Source: Planctomycetaceae bacterium (GTDB lineage: Bacteria > Planctomycetota > Planctomycetia > Planctomycetales > Planctomycetaceae). From it: a stretch of DNA of 18,542 bases. The notes beneath the pieces were generated by a model. The model was not told where the DNA came from, did not search any database, and was given only the letters and a program-made list of their open reading frames with translations. The position numbers and the translations under genes were made by a program. Positions 7,579 to 14,342 of the stretch are shown piece by piece (position 1 is the first letter of the stretch; each line of letters opens with the position of its first letter). Where the stretch lies: positions 1 through 18,542 of the forward strand of contig JAGQQT010000014.1 of NCBI GenBank assembly GCA_020426065.1, written 5' to 3'.

Positions 7579-9642
7579 ATGCGTTTCAGTCAGACAGGCA
7601 CTCCTGTAGTGAGATCGATGTTGTTCCTCTGGTTAGGGTTATGGTGTCTTGCTGTGGCCAGGACCTGTGAAGCAGCGCCACTGCGTAACGTGCTGCTGCT
7701 GATTTCTGACAATCAGAACCAGGAAGATTGCGGCTGCTATGGCAACCCTGTTGTGCAGACGCCAAACATCGATCAGCTGGCACATGAGGGAGTCCGTTTC
7801 TCACACGCTTTTGCCACCACTGCATCCTGTGGACCGAGCAGGGCCGTCATTTACACGGGTCTGCACACCCACGCCAACGGACAGTATGGGCACGGACATG
7901 GGTATCACACATTCCGACTGATGCCCCAGGTCAGGACCATCTTTCAAATGCTCAGTGATGCCGGTTACCGCACGGCTCTGCTAGGAAAGCAGCATACCAC
8001 TCCACCAGAATCCTACCCGTTCACGTTCAACCCGCGGGTGAATGGAAGGGATGTGCTGGGTCTGGCGAAAGCAGGAGCGGAGTTCATCAATCAGTCTCAA
8101 GAGCAGCCGTTCTTTCTCGTTGTTGGATATAACGACCCGCATCCAACGACCATCGAGCGACCAGGCTGGGGAATCAGGCGGGATGATCCAGGCATCACTC
8201 CGGTGGAGTACAATCCGCAGGAGGTCATTGTCCCCGGATACCTTCCGGATCGTCCCGAAGTGCGTGAAGGATTGGCCGGTTATTATCAGGAAATCACCCG
8301 GATGGATACGGGGGTGGGAGCGATTCTCAAAGAACTGGAACAGTCGGGGAAAGCAGATGAGACCCTGGTCATTTTCACCAGCGATCATGGCTCTTCCGAG
8401 CCGGGAGCGATGGCCAATCATTACGAACCTGGTGTTCGCGTGCCATTTATTGTGCGGCAGCCTCAAGGCAAGCAGCATGGTATGGTCAACAATGCGATGC
8501 TCACTTTCACCGATATCGTGCCGACGATTCTCGACTGGACCGGCGTCTCCGGGCCAGCCTATCCGCTGCATGGCCGCAGCCTGCTCCCCATTCTGGACGA
8601 ACAACAGCCGCAAGGCTGGGGCGAAGTCTGTCTGAGTCACGTCTATCACGAAGTCACGATGCCGTACTGCATGCGGACAATTCGCACGCGGACTCACAAG
8701 CTCATCTGGAATATCAACTGGCGCAACGAATACCCACTCCCGATCGACACACTCAACCGGGCCACCTGGCAGGAAACACTTCGACGAGGTGAGCCCCTGA
8801 TTGGAAAGCGGACCGTCAAGAAATTTTTGTATCGGGATGAGATCGAGTTGTACGATCTGGGTGCCGACCCGGATGAAATCATCAATCTGGCAGATCAACC
8901 GGAGTATGCAGACCTCAAGCGGGAACTCTCGCAGAAACTCCTGGATATGCTCCGGCAGACGAACGATCCCTGGCTGCTGCGTCACGACCTGCCCGGTGTG
9001 GGGGAAGACACACCTTCACCAGCCTTTCTGCATCGCCGCATCCTCAACGATGAAGCGGAGTATGTTTCCCTGTTCAATGGCAGGAATCTCGATGGCTGGC
9101 AACTTCGTCGTGCTGATCGAAAAGGCTATTCCGTCGAAAAAGGCCTGCTGGTCTGCCCGGCCGATGGTGGCGGATTTCTGTTTACAGAGCAGGAGTACGC
9201 AGACTTCAGCTTGCGGTTTGACTTCCGCCTGAGCGAAGGAGCGAATAATGGGGTGGGGATACGTTGCCCGTTAGTCGATCAGCGTCCGGCTTATGAAGGG
9301 ACCGAGATCCAGATACTCGATAACACCGGCTCAATTCATCAACTGAAACCAGCGCAATACCACGGTTCGATTTATGATGTAGTTCCAGCCAGACAAGGTG
9401 CCCTCAAGCCGGCAGGTCAATGGAATCAGGAGGAAATCATTTGCCGTGGCAATCATATTACTGTCATCGTCAACGATATGGTTGTGTTGAATACAAATCT
9501 CAATGAGATTTTGGATGCCGAAGTGCTGAAAAAACATCCCGGGCTGACACGCCCCTCAGGTCACATCGGATTCCTGGGCCACAACAGTTACGCGGAATTC
9601 CGGAACATTCGAATCAGAGAATTCGGCGAACAACCGGAATGA
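7579..9642 (+). CDS. Secreted sulfatase fused to C-terminal DUF1080
   Basis: This is a 687-residue exported fusion. A Sec signal covers about residues 1-32. The sulfatase domain (about 35-460) has the formylglycine motif CGPSR with C84, GKQHT with K137, NDPHP with H188, and SDHG with D269-H270, a pattern closer to sulfamidase-like S1 subfamilies. Two positions differ from the usual site: SDNQ has N45 where a second metal Asp is common, and GAMANHYEPG has M278 where a sulfate-contacting Lys is usual. Residues 494-683 form a DUF1080 (3-keto-disaccharide hydrolase) domain with LFNGRNLDGW, GTEIQILD and QYHGSIYD. The start is TTG-ATG-ATG at 7573-7581; ATG 7579 is chosen for its 7-base spacing from AAAGG, and ATG 7576 is equally possible in frame. 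The fusion implies desulfation and backbone cleavage on the same glycan; the substrate is unknown. A strong terminator follows. Confidence 0.9.
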   Translation: MRFSQTGTPVVRSMLFLWLGLWCLAVARTCEAAPLRNVLLLISDNQNQEDCGCYGNPVVQTPNIDQLAHEGVRFSHAFATTASCGPSRAVIYTGLHTHANGQYGHGHGYHTFRLMPQVRTIFQMLSDAGYRTALLGKQHTTPPESYPFTFNPRVNGRDVLGLAKAGAEFINQSQEQPFFLVVGYNDPHPTTIERPGWGIRRDDPGITPVEYNPQEVIVPGYLPDRPEVREGLAGYYQEITRMDTGVGAILKELEQSGKADETLVIFTSDHGSSEPGAMANHYEPGVRVPFIVRQPQGKQHGMVNNAMLTFTDIVPTILDWTGVSGPAYPLHGRSLLPILDEQQPQGWGEVCLSHVYHEVTMPYCMRTIRTRTHKLIWNINWRNEYPLPIDTLNRATWQETLRRGEPLIGKRTVKKFLYRDEIELYDLGADPDEIINLADQPEYADLKRELSQKLLDMLRQTNDPWLLRHDLPGVGEDTPSPAFLHRRILNDEAEYVSLFNGRNLDGWQLRRADRKGYSVEKGLLVCPADGGGFLFTEQEYADFSLRFDFRLSEGANNGVGIRCPLVDQRPAYEGTEIQILDNTGSIHQLKPAQYHGSIYDVVPARQGALKPAGQWNQEEIICRGNHITVIVNDMVVLNTNLNEILDAEVLKKHPGLTRPSGHIGFLGHNSYAEFRNIRIREFGEQPE

Positions 9643-9714
9643 CATTTTCCGATGGAACATGCCGATGAGCGGATGAACTCAACCCGAATCTGCTCAGTGG
9701 GAAGTCTCCAAAGA

Positions 9715-9748
9715 AAAAGACCCGACCAGAAATCTGGACGGGTCTTTT
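9715..9748. terminator. Bidirectional intrinsic terminator between convergent genes
   Basis: A 10-bp perfect stem, AAAAGACCCG (9715-9724) with CGGGTCTTTT (9739-9748), continues past one A-A mismatch into an inner CCAGA/TCTGG arm. T runs follow the G+C-rich stem on both strands. It lies between the sulfatase-DUF1080 gene (stop 9642, +) and the outer-membrane-like gene (stop 9771, -), so it would stop transcription from both sides. Confidence 0.88.
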
Positions 9749-9770
9749 GAGAACGAACCTTGAGTTGTTA

Positions 9771-11075
9771 TTAGCGGCGATATTCGAGTCGGCATCCGAC
9801 CTGGTAATCGGCGGAGCGATCCAGGCTGTCAACCAGCGGCAGATTGATGGCAACGGCTCCGCTGAAATGGCGGTAGCTCACAAACTGGATCCCGGTTCCC
9901 ATTACCAGTTCATCGAAATCCCGCTGTTCGACACCTGGGATGAAGTTATAAGTATCATCCCGGGAGCTGATGGGGGTGCTGTAGTGCAGTTCCACAAAAG
10001 GAGCCACTCCGCCTCCAGTGCAATTGTTTTTGAAGAGCCAGTAACCAACCTGAAGATCCAGGTCCAGCACCTGCTGTTCGCGATGACGTCCGATGGGGAC
10101 ACCGACAAATCGGACAGGTGATCCTGTTGCGTCAATTGCCACAGCTGCGAAAGTCTGCACAAACAGACGATCACGATCATAAAGCCCGGCCATGAAGGGA
10201 GTGATTTGAATGGATTCATTATCCACTACAACGCTGCCGGTGATCAGGTCAGAATTGGTCGGGTAGCCGGCCAGAACTCCCATGGAGAAATCGAAGTTGC
10301 ATCCATCATACAGCAGATACTTGTAGGTGATATCAACACTGCCCAGTTCAACATCAGAGTTCGTTGTATCGGCAGGAGCAATGCTGGTGGATTGTGTTGC
10401 GGCGAAAGGAACGCGAACCATAATTGAGCTTCGACCGCTTTTGGAGGCTTTTTCAAAGCCAATCATCATCCGGTCGACATCCATGTCAAAGCCATACTGA
10501 ACATTGTCGTAGTAATCATAGTTGAAGAATATACGGTCCGTCGGGCGGGCACTGTTCCATTCAGAGACCTTGGTTCGTCCCACTGAACCACCAAACGCGG
10601 ATCCTGCCAGTCCAGGTTGATTCAACCCTCCGTTGTACAGGAAACTGGAGCGAAAATCGGCATTGCCGAACATCATGGGTGTCAATTCGCAGCAGGGATT
10701 GCAGCAGACCTGTGGGCAACAGGGCTGCTGGCAGCAATCCATGGTGTAGTCATATTCACAATTGGTCTGCGGATAGTTGTACTGGGGTTGAGGATAGCTG
10801 TATTGCTGCTGAGGATAACCGTATTGAGGCTGTACCTGGTTTTGAACGTACTGCTGGGGGTACTGACCGTACGCCTGCTGTTGGGGCACGTAGGGTTGTG
10901 GATAATTACCGGAAACCTGAACGTTCGGGTTTTGGAAAACCTGGTTGACGTTTCCGTATTGAGCGGCATGCAGGCCGCCACTGTATCGATAGTAGCCGGT
11001 CTCGTAGGCCTGGGAGGTACTTGCAATCAGGGCGATGGCAGTTCCCATAACCGAGAGCAGGAGTCGTGTCTTCAT
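9771..11075 (-). CDS. Putative outer-membrane beta-barrel protein with Tyr/Gln/Pro-rich and Cys-rich segment
   Basis: This 434-residue protein has a Sec signal peptide (residues 1-23, cut after SQA). Residues 54-104 are almost only Tyr, Gln and Pro with Gly, Asn, Ser and Val. Residues 106-129 hold nine cysteines, mostly as CC pairs spaced 3-4 apart. From about residue 165 the protein shows alternating, aromatic-rich strands separated by polar turns, beginning with a TDRIFFNYDYYDNV segment and ending in a basic strand; this suggests an outer-membrane beta-barrel. I cannot name a family with certainty, although this TDR-FFNY-type segment is, as I recall, shared by uncharacterised planctomycete signal-peptide proteins. 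The start has a GGA-containing site about 8 bases upstream on the minus strand. It converges with the sulfatase locus across a shared terminator. A role as a surface or channel protein is inference. Confidence 0.7.
   Translation of the reverse strand: MKTRLLLSVMGTAIALIASTSQAYETGYYRYSGGLHAAQYGNVNQVFQNPNVQVSGNYPQPYVPQQQAYGQYPQQYVQNQVQPQYGYPQQQYSYPQPQYNYPQTNCEYDYTMDCCQQPCCPQVCCNPCCELTPMMFGNADFRSSFLYNGGLNQPGLAGSAFGGSVGRTKVSEWNSARPTDRIFFNYDYYDNVQYGFDMDVDRMMIGFEKASKSGRSSIMVRVPFAATQSTSIAPADTTNSDVELGSVDITYKYLLYDGCNFDFSMGVLAGYPTNSDLITGSVVVDNESIQITPFMAGLYDRDRLFVQTFAAVAIDATGSPVRFVGVPIGRHREQQVLDLDLQVGYWLFKNNCTGGGVAPFVELHYSTPISSRDDTYNFIPGVEQRDFDELVMGTGIQFVSYRHFSGAVAINLPLVDSLDRSADYQVGCRLEYRR
10689..10760 (-). 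other. Cysteine-pair cluster in the outer-membrane-like protein
   Basis: This stretch encodes residues 106-129, with Cys at 106, 114, 115, 119, 120, 124, 125, 128 and 129. The pairs are separated by QQP, PQV and NP. The spacing suits disulfide cross-linking or metal binding in the cell envelope. Confidence 0.8.
10764..10916 (-). repeat. Degenerate Tyr-Pro-Gln coding repeat
   Basis: This stretch encodes residues 54-104 as imperfect copies of units such as YGYPQQQ, YSYPQPQ and YNYPQ. The units vary in length and codon use, so it is an old low-complexity repeat rather than a fresh tandem duplication. Confidence 0.75.
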
Positions 11076-11533
11076 GATTGATTTCCAGTACTCGAGCGAG
11101 GCATTGAGAATGAGCAGCGTTGAATATGGATCCGCAGAATCCTTTATCCAGTTCGACGCGATTCTGGATTTGGCAATTTATTTTTGCCGTCTCATCACCT
11201 CTTTTGAACTTTCTACATCCAGTCACACCGTTGATGAGGAGGCCAAGCATTGTTCACGATTCAACAGCTATTCTGAACAGAATGAAACATCTCACTGTTC
11301 GGATTGTGCCGACACTGCCAGACATGCAATCTGTGAGTGTCACAAGTACCGGTTATGCTATTTATCGGACTGGTTGCAGCCTCGCAAGGCGCTGTCGACT
11401 CCGGTATGCTGAATCGATTTCGAGTTACTCTCCCTCATCGGTGAGGGTGAATAACTTAGCTCGGTTCAGGTGCTCTCTTCAGACCGCAAATGGTTCTGAA
11501 AGAACCTGTCCATCAGCCCGGAAAGACCAGCCA
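11076..11533. other. 458-base gap without a supported gene
   Basis: This gap lies between two divergently oriented genes and should hold both promoters. I found no coding region with a good start and composition. Small structures are present: GGCAA/TTGCC around 11172-11188 and a CCCTCA/TGAGGG 6-bp hairpin at 11432-11447, both too weak to call. A GGAAAG ribosome site at 11520-11525 serves the SRAP gene. Confidence 0.6.
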
Positions 11534-12160
11534 ATGTGTCATCGATACCATCTCAACGCTCAGCCTGGTGAGATTGCTGCCAGGTTCGATGTGATGCTTG
11601 ATGAATTTATTGAATCTCTGGTTTCGACGTTCTATCCGCTTTCACTCGGACCGGTTATTCGGCTCGATGACTCGGGGGAGCGGGAACTCACAGTCATGGA
11701 ATGGGGGCTGCTGCCTGCCTGGTGGAAGCCTTCACCCAAGATGAAATCCCGCAAATCCTTTCAGAGAAAGTGCTTCAACGCCCGCTGCGAAACCGCTTAT
11801 GAGAAACCAACATTCCGGGCGGCTTATCGCTATCGACACTGCCTGGTTCCCGTTTCCCGCTTTGATGAAAAAGAGGCCTGGTTCGGATTCAGGGAACTGC
11901 CGCTGTTCGCCTTCGCGGGCTTATGGGAACACTGGGAGCGTGAAGGAGAAGTCGTGGAATCCTATACGTTTCTCACGACCGAACCACATCCGGCAGTGAA
12001 AGCAGTCGGACATCCCAGAATGCCTGTGGTGCTGACCAGTCCGGAAGAACAACAACGCTGGCTTTCACCCGACTTTGTCGATCCGGGTGATCTGTTTCTC
12101 CCGCTTCGACCCGAAACTGCGGAGCTGTGCCGTCTGGATGAATCGCAGATTTCAGCCTGA
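11534..12160 (+). CDS. SRAP-family (YedK/HMCES-like) abasic-site processing protein
   Basis: This 208-residue protein belongs to the SOS response-associated peptidase family, whose members cross-link through Cys2 to abasic sites in single-stranded DNA and shield them. After removal of Met1 the catalytic Cys2 is exposed, in MCHRY where the family usually has MCGR. Other catalytic positions are present: N82 in CFNARCET, E112 in RFDEKE (aligning with the usual FYEW segment) and H160 in GHPRMPV. The length is typical of bacterial members. The frame is open upstream to 11120, but ATG 11534 is fixed by the need for Cys at position 2 and by GGAAAG 8 bases upstream. It stands alone, with no repair operon partner visible, and its stop lies 5 bases from the stop of the convergent acyl-CoA dehydrogenase gene. 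The family call is firm. Confidence 0.92.
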   Translation: MCHRYHLNAQPGEIAARFDVMLDEFIESLVSTFYPLSLGPVIRLDDSGERELTVMEWGLLPAWWKPSPKMKSRKSFQRKCFNARCETAYEKPTFRAAYRYRHCLVPVSRFDEKEAWFGFRELPLFAFAGLWEHWEREGEVVESYTFLTTEPHPAVKAVGHPRMPVVLTSPEEQQRWLSPDFVDPGDLFLPLRPETAELCRLDESQISA

Positions 12161-12165
12161 AACCG

Positions 12166-14097
12166 TTACTTGTAGGGCATCAGGATTTCTTCCGGCACAA
12201 TCGTGGTGCCAAAGCTGGTCTGTTCTTCGATGACCCTTGCTCCCAGAGCAGTCACGGCCCGGAAGAATTTTCCATCTGGCCGTTTGCCGGTCGTCCTCTG
12301 TTCGAGCTGACGGGCAATCACATCGGCTGCTTCCACGTATAGATCATTCTCGCTCCGGCCCGCATACAGACAGGTGACCAGTTTGATCACTTCCGACTGA
12401 ATCTTCAGCGAGATTTCAGCCATCGCACATTGACGGTCTGCCAGCGCGAGTTGAAACTTCTGCATCAGCTGATCCACTTCCAGGCGGGCCCGCTGTAACT
12501 GTTGAGCAGCGTGTCCGGCATGAGCAGCCAGCATATCAGGAAGATTTTCAAAATCTGGTGTCTTGTGCCAGGAGACCGATTCGGAAACGCGCCATTTCAC
12601 GTAAGGAACGGCCGCCTGGCGGAGTGCCAGCATGTGGGATGGATTGAGCGGATTTGGCTTTTTGATACCCGCTTCCTGCAATGCCTTTCCAATAGGCTCG
12701 TAGTAAGTCTTGCCATGCTGTTTGATCAGGGACTTCAGAAACGCCATCCCCAGCATTTCTCCTTCCCCTTCATAAATGCAGGGAGCAAGAAACTCATGCA
12801 CGTTGTCGCCAAACAGATGCCCATGTAGAAAAGAACGACCGCCGTGGGTTTTCATGAACAGTTCGATCGCGGTCTCTTTCTGCACTTCACTGCCGAATAT
12901 CTTGGCGATGATGCACTCCATCTCTCCGCGATAGCCCTGGTCCAGTAAACCGCCGCACCATTCCACCATCGCATCACACGCCACAATCGAAGCGGCCATC
13001 AATCCAATTCGTCGCCGGACCAGTTCACGCTCTTCAATCGGCAGGCCATACGTCTCACGATATTTCGCCCAGGGCAATGTGTTGGCCAGCATCAGCCGGA
13101 TTGTTCCGGCCGCAGTGGCGCACAGGGCAACTCGGCCACGGTTCAAACCGTGATAGGCAATCGTCAGGCCATCTCCTCCCTCGATCTGCAGCAGGTTTTC
13201 ACGAGGCACCGGAAAGTCTTTGAACCTCAGGCCGTTGTTGTAGGAATGCTTGAGAGCGTACAGACCATAATCCACCAGCTGAAACTGGTCTGACTCTTCT
13301 TCCGGCAACTCGACAATCAGAACGGCAGGCTTGTCCTCAATCCGACAAACCAGTCCGATTACCCGACCTGGAATCGCATTGGTGATAAACAGCTTTTCTC
13401 CATTCACCACGTAATGATCCCCGTTGAGGACCGCTGTCGTTTTCAGAGCCGTCAGATCAGAGCCCGCCCCCGGTTCTGTCAGGGCAAAAGCGGAAAGCCG
13501 TTTTCCCGAAGCCAGATCGGGCAGGAAACGACGCTTCTGATCGGGTGTGCCGAAGGTCATCAGCGGGTCTACCGCTCCAATGCAGCCATGCACTGAACCC
13601 AACCCCGCAACAGTGGGGTTGATGGTGGCCATCCGGGTGAGGAAGCGGGAAAACAGCTGGAACGGAATTTCGCTGCCACCATGTTCCTTGTCGACCAGCA
13701 ATCCCCAGTATCCGGCGTCTCCCAGATCTTTCAGCAGAGCAGGGGTGACTTTCCCCCGTTCATCATAGTGCGTGCCCGCAGCCTGATGGTCCCGCACCAC
13801 CTGCAGGCATTTTTCAAATTTCGCTTCGACAGCGGCATCTGCCTCCACCGGAGTAGAGCGAAACGTGTCGGTGGGAAAGTCCCGATCCCAGACCGCTCGA
13901 TGCACCGGGCTCTGCTGCGTTTGATACTCACGGGCAAACAGCAGTTCCAGTTCATCATCCGCCCGGTCGATCGTCCCGGTCCGCTGCGCTTCTTCCACTG
14001 ATTTTCCGCTCAGGAGCAAAGCAGATTCGACAAAGGTCTTCTCCACTTCTCCCGCCACGTTGTGTTCATCTGCAGAAGTATTCTCTGTGGTCGACAT
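12166..14097 (-). CDS. Large acyl-CoA dehydrogenase (FAD-dependent)
   Basis: This 643-residue cytoplasmic flavoenzyme should oxidise an acyl-CoA to its enoyl-CoA in fatty acid or related degradation. An N-terminal extension of about 90 residues precedes the acyl-CoA dehydrogenase N-terminal helical domain. The middle domain shows [11 protein letters not shown] (205-215), the FAD and substrate signature. The C-terminal domain has LNRGRVALC (318-326) and the catalytic base in [10 protein letters not shown], most likely E443. About 190 residues follow, longer than in short-chain enzymes and more like FadE-type or very-long-chain proteins, although shorter than E. coli FadE. The ATG follows GAGGAG (14106-14111) by 8 bases on the minus strand. 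No other beta-oxidation gene is visible nearby, so chain-length preference cannot be read from context. Confidence 0.9.
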   Translation of the reverse strand: MSTTENTSADEHNVAGEVEKTFVESALLLSGKSVEEAQRTGTIDRADDELELLFAREYQTQQSPVHRAVWDRDFPTDTFRSTPVEADAAVEAKFEKCLQVVRDHQAAGTHYDERGKVTPALLKDLGDAGYWGLLVDKEHGGSEIPFQLFSRFLTRMATINPTVAGLGSVHGCIGAVDPLMTFGTPDQKRRFLPDLASGKRLSAFALTEPGAGSDLTALKTTAVLNGDHYVVNGEKLFITNAIPGRVIGLVCRIEDKPAVLIVELPEEESDQFQLVDYGLYALKHSYNNGLRFKDFPVPRENLLQIEGGDGLTIAYHGLNRGRVALCATAAGTIRLMLANTLPWAKYRETYGLPIEERELVRRRIGLMAASIVACDAMVEWCGGLLDQGYRGEMECIIAKIFGSEVQKETAIELFMKTHGGRSFLHGHLFGDNVHEFLAPCIYEGEGEMLGMAFLKSLIKQHGKTYYEPIGKALQEAGIKKPNPLNPSHMLALRQAAVPYVKWRVSESVSWHKTPDFENLPDMLAAHAGHAAQQLQRARLEVDQLMQKFQLALADRQCAMAEISLKIQSEVIKLVTCLYAGRSENDLYVEAADVIARQLEQRTTGKRPDGKFFRAVTALGARVIEEQTSFGTTIVPEEILMPYK

Positions 14098-14105
14098 CGC
14101 ACCAT

Positions 14106-14111
14106 CTCCTC
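14106..14111 (-). promoter_or_regulatory. Ribosome binding site for the acyl-CoA dehydrogenase
   Basis: GAGGAG on the minus strand lies 8 bases before the ATG at 14097 and fixes that start. Confidence 0.7.
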
Positions 14112-14150
14112 ACATGCTGGGAGCAGCAATACATCAAACTACACCGATCT

Positions 14151-14179
14151 ATTATAGCGAACCGTTGCTGCCAGAGAAT
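14151..14179 (-). promoter_or_regulatory. Candidate promoter for the acyl-CoA dehydrogenase gene
   Basis: The minus strand carries a perfect TATAAT at 14151-14156. The -35 position at 17-base spacing is ATTCTC (14174-14179), a poor match. Initiation near 14143 would give a leader of about 46 bases that contains the GAGGAG site. Confidence 0.45.
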
Positions 14180-14250
14180 ACGTAAGTTTTCAGCCTCGGG
14201 ATCAAACTGTTTTTTCATTCCTCATTTCCCCAATCAGATCAACTGGACAT

Positions 14251-14280
14251 TTGGAGTTCTGTGCTCCCGCGCGTTAGGAT
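14251..14280 (+). promoter_or_regulatory. Candidate promoter for the PSCyt1/DUF1549/DUF1553 gene
   Basis: TTGGAG (14251-14256) and TAGGAT (14275-14280) are separated by 18 bases, a partial match to the -35/-10 consensus. Initiation near 14287 would lie past the GTG at 14283, which agrees with translation starting at ATG 14343. Confidence 0.3.
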
Positions 14281-14342
14281 AAGTGGTCACTGATGCCACC
14301 CCAGTTGTCCCGAAGCGGTTTGCCTTTAAGACCTCACCAACT

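Noticed and set aside
7981..8985. Long minus-strand open frame (334 codons) inside the second sulfatase gene
   Set aside because: It lies opposite a well-supported sulfatase gene, shows no domain, and is explained by GC-rich codon use.
10764..10916. Possible CRISPR-like or tandem DNA repeat
   Set aside because: The repetition is at protein level within one coding frame, with irregular units and no spacers.
11432..11447. Hairpin CCCTCA/TGAGGG before the SRAP gene
   Set aside because: Only 6 bp with no T tract and no conserved context; could occur by chance.
11120..11533. Upstream in-frame extension of the SRAP gene
   Set aside because: The family needs Cys at position 2, which only ATG 11534 gives; the extension shows no domain.
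14283..14342. GTG start giving a 20-residue extension of the PSCyt1 protein
   Set aside because: It buries the signal peptide and has a ribosome site only 3 bases away; not fully excluded because ATG 14343 lacks a clear site.
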